The notes below the pieces were generated by a model. The model was not told the DNA's origin. It saw only the letters and a program-made list of their open reading frames with translations, and made no database searches. From positions 30,233,968-30,297,967 of the forward strand of contig NC_084704.1 of NCBI RefSeq assembly GCF_033807575.1: DNA of 64,000 nucleotides, in the 5' to 3' direction. Both the position numbers and the translations under genes were made by a program. Below, one piece after another: positions 45,750-58,524 of the stretch (its first letter is position 1; each line of letters begins with the position of its first letter). The DNA is from Cydia pomonella (lineage: Eukaryota; Arthropoda; Insecta; Lepidoptera; Tortricidae).

Positions 45750-46599
45750 CAATAAAGCAAAGAAATAGAGTTTAATACTTGTTCATAATGTTATTTTTTT
45801 CCTATAAATACATATTTGGATTTTGCATAGAACTTGGCACTCATTTAGATCTCCATTCTTTTTGCGGCGAAGCCAACAGCCAAGCATAATTTTTGTATTG
45901 AACTTCGCTCTCCTTTTTTTACGTTTATGTTTTTGATGGGATATTCACTAACCCAAATCACAGGGCATTGTTGCTCTCTTGGCGGAACTCGCGGATATGT
46001 GGTGGCGTCACCGAAATATTTTTATCGCTGATTTTACACGAAACTTTTGCTATAGTTACTTTAAAAACAACAAAACATATTCATTTTATACTTTAAACTA
46101 ATTAATAGATAAACTATACGTCAAATGGCGGCAAATGAAAACTTTTTTCACGAATGTCACGCATTCGTACTTTTTTTTTTAAATTCATATACAAACTAGA
46201 GTCGGGGGCCTATTTCTGTACCATTTGATACAAAGTAACATGCGAGATATGAAAAATTGTATGCAATTGACATTTCATTTCGAACAAAAAGGCATCTCGA
46301 CTGATATTAGAATAGAGGTCAAATAGAATTGCTTTTTTTCAGAGATATTCCAAATTTGAAGTCATAACCAAATCGATTTTGATGTAGTTATGAAGCAATT
46401 ACAACATGATCACAGATAATAAATTTGTTGTAACAAAACAGTTTATCGTAATGTTGGCCATTATTTACGGATTCTGAAGGCATCATAGAGGGTTTATGTG
46501 TGTAGATAAATTAATTTACGTAGAAAGAAATTATTAAGCTTTATTTTCTGATTTTTTTTCAAAATTTTTGCACGCTTTGTTCAAAAGTGCACACAATAT

Positions 46600-46918
46600 T
46601 TTAGATTTTCGGAGCGAATATATCTAAAGGTATACTTAAAAAAAAACGCTTTTAGAAACCTTAATGTTATTTTTAAAGACCTATCGAATGATGTGTCACA
46701 TGTTTACTTTACAGAATAAATTTTTTTTACACTTTTAGTTACCTATATGTATGGGGTGCCCCCCATAAATATTTTTTTTAATAAGTAGCTGCTTACAAAA
46801 TACACCTAACTGTAAACTTCATTCAAATATGTCTTATGCCTAGTTTCCGAGTAAAATGGCTGTGACATGGACATACGGACGGACATGACGAAACTATTTT
46901 GGGTACGGAACCCTAAAA
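46600..46918 (+). repeat. Dispersed repeat family A, 3' half
   Basis: AAAAACGCTTTTAGAAACCT, GACCTATCGAATGATGTG, ATGTATGGGGTGCCCCCCAT and GGTACGGAACCCTAAAAA match in order, but diverged from, 48890-49213. The region 45750-46600 before it holds nothing I recognise. Confidence 0.5.
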
Positions 46919-46939
46919 ACATTTTAATACATCAATATG

Positions 46940-46959
46940 ATATATATATATATATATAA
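46940..46959. repeat. (TA)n microsatellite
   Basis: About ten TA units. Confidence 0.8.
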
Positions 46960-47635
46960 CTACCTTCACATAGCGAGCTGCTGTTAGTCATACTTGGTCA
47001 TACCTAATTATAATATAATTAAGCTTGTAAATTAACAAACCGTCAGTTACCTCACGAGTTGAAAATTCGCCAGAATCAACGTGTACAATTATGTTAAAAT
47101 GACAATGGAACTTTCCCCTAATCAATCAAACGGATGTAAACTTTTTTATCCTTCTAATACCGCCTCGTCTAAAAAAAATTAAACACTACCTACAATAAAT
47201 CTGGTCCAGTAATCAACTAATAAGTCTTATTTTCTCCGCCTTGTACAAAATACCAGGAAAAATCACGTCATGCATAATTTTACAAATTGTTTCCATTAGC
47301 AGGGGAATGGTTTCGACGCAATCTCGTTAATGTTTTATGGTAATTTTCAAGGTTTCGGGGTTTTAAGAAACAAACCGCAGTTGATTATTTTAACGAAATG
47401 GGCCTTAGAGGAACGAATTATTCATTCGTCCTGACGTTTTGAAAGTGTCGTTGCTTATGTTCTTAGTTGCAGGAAGGCTGTCGAAGCGGGTAGGTAGGTA
47501 CTGGGTACCTTACATTACAACATTTAACTGTGAAGGGTTCTCAAATTATACGTAGTTGATAATTTATTCTAAGAAGGTAAAAGGCGTGTAAACACAATGA
47601 AGGAATATCAAAATTCGTACGCTTCTGCTAAGCTT

Positions 47636-47712
47636 CGGTAGCGCCGCCCGTTGGTTAAGAGCGATTGGACCGTTGTTCCAAAAGGTCACAAGTTCGAGTC
47701 TTGCCGGAAGCG
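47636..47712 (+). mobile_element. tRNA-derived SINE head (second SINE type)
   Basis: GCCCGTTGGTTAAGAGCG resembles box A and GGTCACAAGTTCGAGTCTTG resembles box B at tRNA-like spacing. The acceptor arms do not pair well, so it is more likely a SINE head than a working tRNA gene. Confidence 0.45.
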
Positions 47713-48109
47713 GTGGTTTAATGTTCAATAACAATTCATTTGATGCATAGGTATATTGCTGATTACCTAATACCTAATTCCACCAATTCAAACAAGAAGT
47801 CCTGGTTCATTAAAACGAAATGAAACACTAAGATAAACGTAAATAATGTATGGAAATGTTATAGATAAGTACGTAACGTTTTCTGCCTCCGATTGTCATC
47901 CTCGACCCCTGAAGTATTTTTCGTACCTATATACCAAAGCTCGGAAACCGGTAAAATTTCCAATCCGTTGTCATGTACTTGGCGCAAAACCTTTTAATTT
48001 TAAAACCGAAATACACCGGTATTTACCGCTATTTTTTTTAAACCGATTCAGAGCCCTTTAAGAATTGGCATTGGTACTATACCGTTATAAATGTTGCTAT
48101 TCTTTGAAA

Positions 48110-48375
48110 ATCAGGTTTGGCAAAAGTATCGTGCGTGCGTGAGGAAACAGCAACACATATTCTCCTAGACTGTCAAACAGGCAGAAGTATACAGGAGTAA
48201 ATACCTAGGGACTCCGTGTACACTAAAGGAGGCAGTTAGCAATCTGAAAACAAAGCCAGCTTTCGTGGAAAAGCTGGTTAGAGTAGCGCTACCTCGTTTT
48301 CACGCAAAATAGGCACAATGGTTGTCGATTTGCGGAAAATGCTCAGCACAACGTTTATAGACATCCATTGAATGC
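48110..48375 (+). mobile_element. LINE C-terminal fragment (+), same family as 61728-61995
   Basis: Reads VREETATHILLDCQ, a zinc-knuckle/RNase-H-side ending, with several stops and shifts, followed by CACGCAAAATAGGCACAATG then GTTGTCGATTTGCGG. The same tail occurs inverted at 61728-61770. Confidence 0.65.
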
Positions 48376-48679
48376 ATAGTAAAATGCATAAAAATAGTTT
48401 ATAAGTAAAAAAGTACATAACATATTTTTGCTACTCATCCCCAGTTTCGAGTTTTTTTTTATCATGAAAAATTATACTAAAATATTCCAATTCATTAATA
48501 TACGCCCATGAATCCCATGATACAAATTAAAGTGGAATTATCATTGAATGCTTGTTAAGGCCAATTTATGTACTAAAGGCGAGTAATTTCGAAGAAGTTT
48601 GACGTTTTAAATAACACTTGCACTGCGTGTGCTATCAAAATCGTTGCAATCTTATCTTGGTCTGGCTATACCAAAAAGA

Positions 48680-49213
48680 AAAAAGCGGCCAAGTGCGACT
48701 CGTCCATGAAGGGTTCTGTACCTACCATTTATGACGTATTAAACAAAACTACTTTCTAGATCTCGTTCAAATCAATTTTCGGTGGAAGTTTGCATGGTAA
48801 TGTGTTTGTTGTTGTTAAAAATGTTAAAAAAAATTGTTTTATCATTCTCTTATTTTAGAAGTTACAGGGGGTGAGGGGGGGGAGCGTAAACTATTTTAGA
48901 AAAAAATGATATTAGAAACCTCAATATCATTTTTGAAGACCTATCCATAGATACCCCACATGTATGGGTTTGATGAAAAAAAATTGTTGAGTTTTAGTTC
49001 TAAGTATGGGGAACCCCCAAAATTTAATGTTTTTTTTTCTATTTTTGTGTGAAAATCTTAATGCAGTTCACAGAATACATCTACTTACTAAGTTTCAACA
49101 TTATAGGTCTTATAGTTTCAGAAAAAAGTGGCTCTGACATAAGGACGGACAGACAGACATGACGAATCCATAAGGGTTCCGTTTTTTGCCATTTGGCTAC
49201 GGAACCCTTAAAA
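48680..49213 (+). repeat. Dispersed repeat family A, near-complete copy
   Basis: Starts AAAAGCGGCCAAGTGCGACT with AAGGGTTCTGTA and ends TTTGGCTACGGAACCCTTAA. GGGTTCYGTA near the start faces TACGGAACCC at the end, so the unit has partly inverted ends. It includes the GGACGGACAGACAGACATGA segment. It contains no coding frame and I do not know its class. Confidence 0.65.
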
Positions 49214-49566
49214 AGTAGCTTATTTTCGTCCCAGTATTTACCCCTGACAAGAAACAAAATAAATCTCAGTTTTCACTAGTGGTAATAACAAGTGGGAATA
49301 ACCCATACCGTTCATTGATTATGCGAGAAATCTGTTATTCTTTCATCAAGTGGAAGAAACGTCCGGTGGTGATAAGGCCATGTATTCCCATATTAGGAGC
49401 GAGTTCGGGCGAACCTCTCGGGACAGTTCGCGGGAGTGTAACTATAGTTTCACAATGTTCTGTATGTGCCACATACTTATTCTTCGGAAACCATACATGG
49501 CGTGATCATTAGAAGCACGTTTTACGAAACTGTGTTTTAAAACCTTGCTTGCTTAAACGCTTGCTT

Positions 49567-49841
49567 ACGACCCGATTCGAAGAATGAAATACGATAACGA
49601 TAAGTTCTGGTTTAGATAAGTTCTCATTTAGATATCGTTTGTATGTTGTATAATTGACAGAAGCAGCTCGATTCAGGTAACCAATGTCACTTTGACGTTA
49701 GAAATATCGTAGATAGATCTTATTGGGATCACAGCAGAATCGAAAGAAACGTCAATTTTGATATTTCGTTTAGTTATCGATCTTTTAAAGATCTTTCCAA
49801 GATCTTAAACGTGTCTTAATCATTTTTCGAATCGGGCCGTT
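49567..49841. mobile_element. MITE with GRCCCGATTCGAA ends
   Basis: ACGACCCGATTCGAAGAATG at the left faces CATTTTTCGAATCGGGCCGT at the right. The CCCGATTC end resembles the element at 61642-62789. Confidence 0.65.
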
Positions 49842-50329
49842 ACCGTCTAGAGCCTAGCGAGACAACTATAGCGAGTAGCTTAGTAAAACGAACATTCTAG
49901 AGTTTTCGCGAGCGGTCGCACTGCGCGCTTGGCGCCTAGCTAGTTGCTTAGCGTGTATCTATTTATGCGTTACAGGGAGCAAATGATGTTGCTATCTCAT
50001 TCCACCGCATAGCTGCATTCCTTAGACTGGCCTACGCTGGGCCATCGTGTAGAGGAGCCCTAAGACTTTTGATCGAATCATTAAGTTCTGATGAGACTTT
50101 TAAAGCGTGTCTCAGAAGAAATCGAGTCTACTTAATTAGAATAGGGCGCCAATGGGTAGGTATTTTCGCGTGTTTTCTCTTAAGAGAAGGCGTAAAGCCA
50201 GGAAGATATAACCATCGCGTGGGTTTTTTTAACCTTTTATCGCATACTCAGATAATATACTTCTGTTTAAAATATTTTGCGTCAGATGTTTCGGCAATAT
50301 CACTAAAAGAGAGGTATGGGCATTATGAA

Positions 50330-50540
50330 TGTCATCTCGCTTTGTGTGGTAGGGCACAGCTGAGCACAGCGCATGTCATTCCAGACCTTACAGAAAACCG
50401 CAGCCAAATAACACTATGCCTTACTCATAGTGATGTGTTCCTGCCAGTGAGTAAGGTTGCCAGAGCTCAACGAGGGTGCGGAGTGTTAGGGTCGGCAACG
50501 CGCATGTAACTCCTCGACATACTATAGAAAAAAACTAACT
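50330..50540 (+). mobile_element. LINE 3' untranslated-type fragment
   Basis: GTGTTCCTGCCAGTGAGTAA, GGTTGCCAGAGCTCAACGAG and GGTCGGCAACGCGCATGTAA; the last part recurs at 59206-59235, just after a LINE stop codon. The open frame of 146 codons at 50069-50509 overlaps it and is not a recognised protein. Confidence 0.5.
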
Positions 50541-50584
50541 ATTTTGCAGTAAAATTATACTGCTATGGAATGCAGGGTAACGAT

Positions 50585-50815
50585 ATATTACAATTGAAAA
50601 TAAATGAATTTTACTCTCGAACCAACTTTCTTGGTGTCTGCCCTTGAAAATACACCTAGTCTGGATTGTTAATAAAACAAGAGGAATTGTTATAATGGGT
50701 AACAATCTGCAATTGAAAATAAATGAAAAATAGACACGTTTTCGTAATTATTTTTATTGAGCCAACTTTGTTGTCTGCCTTTGAAAATATATCTGGATAG
50801 ATTGTTTCTGTGTTT
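50585..50815 (+). repeat. Diverged tandem duplication
   Basis: CAATTGAAAATAAATGAA...GCCAACTTTGTTGTCTGCCT...GAAAATATA occurs twice, about 130 bp apart, with indels. Confidence 0.5.
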
Positions 50816-50852
50816 TTTTTGTAACATTTGCCCTTGATAAAACGTAAAAATT

Positions 50853-50886
50853 CATAGACATAGACATAGAAGACATAGACATAGAT
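50853..50886 (+). repeat. (CATAGA)n short tandem array
   Basis: Five to six CATAGA-type units, interrupted once. Confidence 0.7.
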
Positions 50887-51998
50887 AATTTTTATTTAAC
50901 ACCACATTGAAAAATGTTTACAGGCAATGCTACAAAACATTACAAGTCTTAGAATTAAACATAAGTAGGCACAAATTAATGTTTACATGTAGATATAAAA
51001 ACTTTAAAAATTATGATGCTAAAAAGGAGCGAACCTCAGCATGTGTTGCAGCAGGCTTACCTACTACAACGCTGGTTTTCAGGCCGACCCTTCGAACAAT
51101 ACGAATTTGCTTGCTGCTTGTCGGAAACTGTATGGCTAAGACTATTTTAGTTTGTGTAGAAAATAATATAGGTATGCATATATATGTTTATGTTTGTGGA
51201 TATATTTATAAGATTATACTGTATGATACTAGGACATATGTGAAGGTAGTTTAATGTTTAGGCTAAATAAATACGTTGGGTAATAAAGTGTATATTGAGG
51301 AAATAAATAACATGAATGTAATAATTTTACTATAAGTAGGTCCTGAGATTAACAAATTGAACGGCGCATAAGCACGATTTCGACCACTACAGATACGACG
51401 GTTTTACTCTAGTACCAGGAGGTAGCGTGCTTTGAAATTCTAGAAGTTGTTGTTTGAGTTTTAATTTCAATTCAATATAAATTATACTATCATTTTGCGT
51501 TAGCCCTTCTATGAGGGCAAAATAACTTTGCAATCCTAGCGAAATAACGGTACTTTTTTTATGAAATTCCATTTCGGGAGAAAACGTTTTCAACTAACTA
51601 AATCTTAACAAATCACTTTGATTTTGAAGAAGAATAGAGTTTTGCAAATTTTGAAAAAAGAAAATCCTATAAACCGAAATTGATGCTGAACTCTGATGCT
51701 GTTTTGATAATATAAAAATCCTGTAAATTGATCTAATGGACGCTCGATATTGGTCTGATCTGTCATTGCCTTTTAGTTCGTGTAGCTACCGTTGGCGCTT
51801 GTTGCGTATGCAGCTATAATGTTCAGCCAAGGTATGGTTGGACCGGACCGATACAGTGCTATGTTTACGATGCTTGATATATAAATAATCTTTACTTAAT
51901 TTAGTCGTTATCTTTTATCTATTTTTCAATTTGTTCACTCTATATTATTTTATATCTTTTTCCTTCTTGTCTGTTACCTTTCGTGTTTTTTCTCACTT

Positions 51999-52147
51999 GA
52001 TGGTCTCATCGGAAGATCAGCGCTGGAAGCCATCAGCAACATGCTGAGATGAGGCCATTTCGTGGCACTATATATTTTCTTTGTTTTTGTTATATTATGT
52101 AATATGTCTTGTTTGTGTTTACGAATAAAAATTATTCTATTCTATTC
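51999..52147 (+). mobile_element. LINE 3' tail ending in (ATTCT)n
   Basis: TGGTCTCATCGGAAGATCAG, CTGAGATGAGGCCATTTCGT and GTGTTTACGAATAAAAATTA followed by ATTCT repeats. I remember this 3' end as common in moths. Confidence 0.55.
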
Positions 52148-54213
52148 TAAATAGCTTTTTATTGAAACAATAACATACTAAAAAAACATGGAGAATGGGA
52201 AGTATTTAAAACGTTTTCTCTTTTTCTATGGGCGATCACGTGGTATAGTTATATCTTAAGTAGGTTACCATTTAATTAGTTAGATGACTGTTATAATAGG
52301 TTGAGCACAGCGCTCGGTAACCGATGATAACATCCCGGCTTGGCTGTTATCGTTCCGGGAGCTGGTATTTTTGTAAAATAAGCCGGAATCAAATCTGACT
52401 TGCATAAGAAAGGAGCATTGAGGCAACAGGATAAATTTTGCCTAAAAATAACAATGCTATTGGAGGAGTATTTATTCTCTTGCTGGGAATATTTGAAATT
52501 TAAATGGTTGTCCATTGCAAAAACTCATCATTTTGCTTTGGGTTGTCAGGTGCTTATTTCTGAGACAATATTAAGCTCCCATTAGGCTCTCATAATAAAA
52601 CAACATGTTTATGCTTACATAATTTTAAGTTATTTTAAGTATTGTATCGCGGCAGTGGCCTTGGCCACTTTTTTTTTCGAATATAACATCTATTCCAGTT
52701 TATAAACTATCTATTTCTACATTCGCGGAAATTTTAATAATTGACGATGCGCTTTTATTTTCCTTTTATGTCGTTCTCGGGTATTAATCCAGTAACTTTA
52801 TCGCCTTTTGTAATGGGGTCCATTAGTGTCAAATCCGGTAGTTCTGACTTTTTGCTGACTTGTTTATAATGTTGACACAATGAATAATCCAAGTTTGTGA
52901 CCTCGAGCGCCGAACGCAACTTTGCCAAAAAATAAAAAAAATAACGAAAATTTATATTTTTTATTTTATTTAGGCGATTATAACCCTAAAGTCCTGGTTT
53001 TTTATATTACCTACTCAGGGCGTTTTTTTAAAGTAGACTAAATGTGCTACAACACGAGACTAGAATTGTCTCTGTAAACCTAATAGTTTCCGAGATAAAG
53101 CATCTCAAAGTTTATAATAGAGGAGGAAAAAGTCGGCTCACCAGGTTCAATCTATGCTATATTTCTTCCTGCTCTTGGCACCTACGGCAAGTTATATAAT
53201 TATTACTTTCGTATAATTTAGGGACGAGGAAGTCCAAGTCTGCAAAACATCAGAACTACCCGATTTGAGCAGAACATTTTTCCCTATAAATACCTATACG
53301 TATAGGCTGCCAGCTGCAAAACGTTAGAAGTGTATTTCTGGATAAAAATATATTATATTTGATTTCATACTGTCAATATAAACGTTCAGCATCCTTTGAC
53401 ACACGATTTCTCGCTGCATAGCAACAATTTTTAATAAACTCATATCACTTTGTTGGAGTTTGGCTGGCTATTAATAAAAACGTGAGCATCAGGGCGGCGG
53501 GTGTACATTAGCCAATGGTAAAATAATTTTGCTTGCAATATGTCAAATGTGCGCAATATTGGATAATATTAAATAAAGCCTCACTTGAAAATGTAGGGTG
53601 TGGATGTACGAGTATTTGCAGTCAGAGTTTATAATTGTTAACTGTGATGCTTAAGTTATTGTATTTCGGTTTTGGCTTGTTAAAATGAGACAAAGTAGGT
53701 AGGTTGTGTCAAAGTAGGTACTACCGTACTAGTGATGTACCTGGAAATAAGATTCAGCAGTAGATTCAGAATAATGTTCATAAAAAATACAGGCCGATTC
53801 ATCGGACTAAACCTACACACTCCGTAAATGTTAACGGGATCGTATTTAAGTGAAACGATCACACCTTTTGTCTGTTTTTAACTTTTTTGGTAAGGACAGA
53901 TTTAATTATCCACACTCATGGTCACTCTAAAACATGTACTTAATTAATAAAGATAAAACCTGCACAGCACTTTGATTATAAATAATAAAATAGTCACACT
54001 TGAGAGAGATAGGTACGACTTTTCAAAAGTAACCAGACTGATGACATCCAAGTCGAGACGTGTCATAGATAAAGCAAAGAGTATCGGTATTTGATGAAAG
54101 TATTCTAATTTTAGGGTGTCCATGCAATTGCATACCGTAAATAAATTAAACTTTTTATTGTACACTGTACTTTTTATTGTACACTATAAAAATAAATTAA
54201 CGTTAATCTGACT
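52148..54213. other. AT-rich DNA without recognised features
   Basis: No gene or complete transposon seen. A two-copy 20 bp tandem (CTTTTTATTGTACACT) lies at 54150-54187. Confidence 0.35.
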
Positions 54214-54343
54214 TAGGGCCATCCCGGGTTAGCCACTAACTCGGGGTTAACCGGTTAAACCCGGAGTGACCAGTACAATTTAACCCTGGGTTAACGGTTA
54301 ACTCCTAGTTAGTGGCTAACCCAGGATTGGTGCAAGTAGCCCT
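54214..54343. mobile_element. Palindromic MITE with GGGTTAGCCACTAACT arms
   Basis: CCCGGGTTAGCCACTAACTC then GGGGTTAACCGGTTAAACCC at the left is mirrored by GGGTTAACGGTTAACTCCTA then GTTAGTGGCTAACCC. Short outer AGGGC/GCCCT pieces also pair. Confidence 0.75.
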
Positions 54344-54892
54344 TATTATACTGGTACGAGACAATTAATTCTGCTCACGTCTCCTGACTCCCCCTATAAG
54401 ATACATTTTAACCGGTGCCGGGTCCCTAAATAAGTATGTAAATGCCTTTTTAATATTATGAAGCATTTTAATATGTTTAACTTAACACAAGGGAAATGCT
54501 ATTAACCATTTGACCTAGTTTTTTAGCCCCAAACAACAATTAATAAAAGATCTGTCATTAGGGATAATGATTCGCCGAATATCTGTCAAATGATTACAGC
54601 CCGTGGAATTCTCGCGACTCATTTAAGCACTTAAAAGGGAAATGGAGTTTTTTGTACGGAACGCCAAATGGATTTCCAATATACCTAACGGTACCTACAT
54701 TTATAAATGTATACTTTTTATCGTGGGAGCTGAAAAGTATGTTACGTTTATTACGTTAGGACGACATTCTTGGGATCGGCTTAAATTATTTAGCTAGCTA
54801 AGAGAGGGATACAACCTAAAATGTAGCCATCATCAAATTGTATGGTATCTATATACAATAGTAGCCAAATATGATGTGTATTGAAACGGGTC

Positions 54893-55045
54893 TTCACTAC
54901 CTCGCACAACTAAATTGTGGAATGATTTTTTTAACTTCAAGAAAAAAGCGTACGCTCATCGTAATGACCGGTAATGAACTTACAATGCCTCTGATGCTGC
55001 AGGTGTCCATGGGTGACGTCCACCGTTTGCCTCCTTCATAAAATA
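54893..55045 (+). mobile_element. Internally deleted jockey-type LINE 3' end
   Basis: Reads SLPRTTKLWNDFFNFKKKAY then AHRNDR and stop. The LSPAVFPDRYDLQT segment of the family is missing. TGCAGGTGTCCATGGGTGAC follows, as in the other copies. Confidence 0.65.
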
Positions 55046-55555
55046 AAATAAAAACTACTATAGGAGTAGTGTCCGTATTATGGACCCTTTCGTTGCTAGA
55101 GTTAGACCAAGCAAGCTAGGGTTATTGTTTACAGTCTGCCACATTTATTTTTCCTCGGTGTTTCTTGCCGAAAATGATGAAAAAGTTGTACACATTCAGC
55201 ATCAGATAGTCTGCAGAGTTAAACCAAACTAACTCTGCACCAAATTTGATAGCACAGAGCGTGGAAGTGTTATCATAAAAATAAAAATAATAAGACGAAT
55301 AAAGAAATGTGGCAAACTGCAAAACAGACAACCCAGAAATAGTATCCACTTGTCCAGTAAGTATACCCTTTTCCTCCATCTCTAATGCCATTGTGAAAAG
55401 GTGCTTCTTGACCTTCGTTGTATCATGGTAGGTAGTAACAGTCAACCATTTTGAATTATTTAACTAAATAAGAAATCCACCTACAGATTGTCACTTGCAA
55501 TTTGATGTCATTTATTATAGAAAGTCACCCACGATGGCGATACACTATCTAATCG

Positions 55556-56585
55556 CATTCGGCAAATTTTAGATAAATAGCCGATGATTTTGGCTACTTT
55601 AGAACAATATTTCATACTCGTTTATTGAATTCTCTTCGACTTTACGAACAGGTCCAGGGGCAGAGTACCTGTTATTTACTTAGTCGGTCCATAAGTTCAG
55701 TCACAAAGGTTTTGGCTGATAAAATATAATAAAATGGCTTTAATAAAATAATGTAGCCATAATTTGAAAGCTTGTTTAATACTCTTCAAAACGTAATATA
55801 ATTTATTTAAAATCTAGATCGTGACTTTATTTATATCTTGATTAAATTGCGACGACTGTCTTTGGACGCGAGCACGCAGCTGGATTGTGAAAAATTATTA
55901 ACCTACTTTATAAATACATTATTTTATCACCAGCATTTAGTTCCCCGACAAGTCTGTACTTCAGCAATCCCTTCAATTTTTCCAGGGTACTTATCAGTAT
56001 TTTTGGCTGCCATATACAACGAGTAGATTTGGTAAAACATGTACAGTAGCAATTATGTCTGTCCAACACACTTAAATTATATATCTTAATAAATATAAAG
56101 CATTTTTTTTATGTAAGATTTAACCATTTTTAAAAAGAAAACTAAGTAAATAGGGATCAAAACACCTTGAACATCAGGGCGCGTGTTTTTGAGGTGTATT
56201 TATGCCTTTTTTCGAATATTAGATAAAATTATGCAAAACTGAGTCAGTTAATAACTGAGTTAGTTACAGAGTGAGTGAGTTAGTTAGTTAATGTATAATT
56301 GTTGGAGCAATAAAGAATAATTACGTTAAATGATATTGCAAGTAATTTACCATTAAATAAGCTATATATATAGCATATATTATGTGTGAATAATAAGGAA
56401 AATATACCTATAACTTTTTTATCAGTAAATACCTTTGTGACAGAATTTATGGTCCGATTAAGTAAATAACAGGTACTCTGCCCCTGGACCTGTTCGTAAA
56501 GTTGAAGAGAGTTCAATAAAGGAGTATGAAATATTGTTCTAAAGTAGCCAAAATCATCGGCTATTTATCTAAAATTTGCCGAATG
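55556..56585. mobile_element. 1.03 kb element with about 175 bp inverted arms
   Basis: CATTCGGCAAATTTTAGATA then AATAGCCGATGATTTTGGCT at the left is mirrored by AGCCAAAATCATCGGCTATT then TATCTAAAATTTGCCGAATG. Pairing continues through GAACAGGTCCAGGGGCAGAG to about 55730/56412. The core of about 680 bp has no recognisable protein. No target duplication is obvious, so the superfamily is open. Confidence 0.75.
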
Positions 56586-57360
56586 TAAACATTGTGCACA
56601 AAATCCTTTACACAAAAAAACTGTAATGAAAAATGTACCATAGTAATTAAACCTAATTTAGTTATAGTTTTATCATACCGCTTTCATATTTATATCAACA
56701 TTGAAAAGCTATCATCCTACCTCCTCAAGTACTCGTATTAATATCATAACAGTCGTTGGATTACGTACGGTAAATTATTCAGAAATGAATTATTAATATG
56801 TTTCTACCAACAAAACGCTAATATTGCTGACTTTATATAGCGCCCCTAAATTATTGAACTCGTCAAAATAAATCTAATGGAGCCCTGCGTAGATAAGTTC
56901 ACTAGTAGCTGCCGAAGAGCTCCACAATACACCTCTGTAGAAGTCTGAAGACTGACTTTATCATCAGAACAGCTCGATGGTTACAAACTATTGTACTGTC
57001 AACCATTCAATCCGAATTGAAAAGATCCCAAAATACATAAAAATAATAGAAATTCTCTGATATTGTAAAATAGCAAAAGTTGAGCGGAATCGACACATCG
57101 TATACGGAATTTATATTATACATAAAAGTAAATGGAAAATACCAGCACATACCATGAATTGTGTAATTTTGTGTAAACGAGTTTGTTCAGATGGAACTCT
57201 GGCAGACAACATTTAATCCAAGCATTTGTTTGGACGGCGAACGTGATCGAACTTCATTGGGAACCTCATTTTCCACTTTAGCAAAAGTACCCATACCGGG
57301 TGGGGCTTGTTATAGGAGCAAATATTGAAACGGATAACTTCTCTCTCTTCAAATGTTCAT

Positions 57361-57556
57361 AAAAAATAGGACATTTTTACACAAATTGACTAAGCTTAAG
57401 AAGGCTTGTGTTGTGGGTTGTGACAACAATATACATATATGATATATAAATATCTGTGCTGATAATACAAATAAATGGCGTTCCCTACCGGGATTCGAAC
57501 CCAGGACCATCGGCTTTATTAGCAGATGTCACTACCGACTAGGTCGTCGGTCGTTT
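57361..57556 (-). mobile_element. tRNA-derived SINE, decayed copy
   Basis: The reverse strand has box B GGTTCGAATCC and a decayed box A (GACCTAGTCGGTAGTGACAT). The body has the ACACAAGCC segment and the TGTCCTA-type end of the family at 20643-20905. Confidence 0.65.
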
Positions 57557-58377
57557 ATATGTTTTATTAAAATGGTCTAATACGGTGAAACTGTCATTTA
57601 AATGTACGATCCACAAGGATCTTAATATTACAATATTGTAGTTATTAATCGTTTCTTTTCGTAATTGTATTTCTTACTTTCGTCAGAGTTAGACCATATC
57701 AGTCACATAATTGGATTTAATGTTTAACGTTTTTTAAGAATGGAACTACCCAAAACAAACTTTATGTATCACTCAAGTCCTATACATATATTTATTACAG
57801 AGCATAAAAAAAATATTAGCAAAAAGCACAATATATTTAGAATCTCGTGTTAAAATTCTTGTTCGTATATCAGGGCCCACCCTGTACAGAATTGGAAGCA
57901 TGTACTAACGGCAAACATTTAAGAGGCCATTGCTTGATCTTATCTCGTCGCAATAAGGTTTAGAATGGCAGTTAACTACGCCGACGATGGAAGAGGAAAT
58001 TGAAACATGGTCCACTTTACGAATCTACACGAGTACATGTACAGACACCGTCAGATATATCGGAGCGTACAAGATAGCGCGGTGACACATATTTTTTTTT
58101 TATTAGGAGCAGTATTCAGATTTTCACTGCGACGGAATTATATATTTTAAAAGCTCTTAGTACATTTTTAAAAATGGTCCACATGACTGACACTTATCTG
58201 ACAGTTATGTCACTGACATTTGTCTCCATGAATATACCCCGCTAGCAGCTTTCAATATTATTCAATACACAATTTCCCGCTATTAAAAAAGTTTGATTGG
58301 CTGAACTAAAATTCTATATGTCAGACATCTTGCGTGGTGTTACAATATTTGACATTCTTTACATGCACGCTGTAAAG

Positions 58378-58444
58378 TCAGCTGCAGAGATAACTGACCT
58401 CCCCTGCATATAGGTTTGTTTGCAGGGGGGTCAACTATCTCTGT
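58378..58444. repeat. Hairpin repeat, copy 2
   Basis: CAGCTGCAGAGATAACTGAC then CTCCCCTGCA pairs with TGCAGGGGGGTCAACTATCT then CTGTGG. Same family as 44499-44565. Confidence 0.6.
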
Positions 58445-58524
58445 GGTTGTCTATGATTACAGTTCAGTCGCCCGCGGCACAATACACTAGGGGCTTTTGA
58501 ACTATATTTTTTAATTATATACTA

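Noticed and set aside
50069..50509. 146-codon open frame as a gene
   Set aside because: Its last third is a LINE 3' untranslated-type repeat and the remainder shows no known motif.
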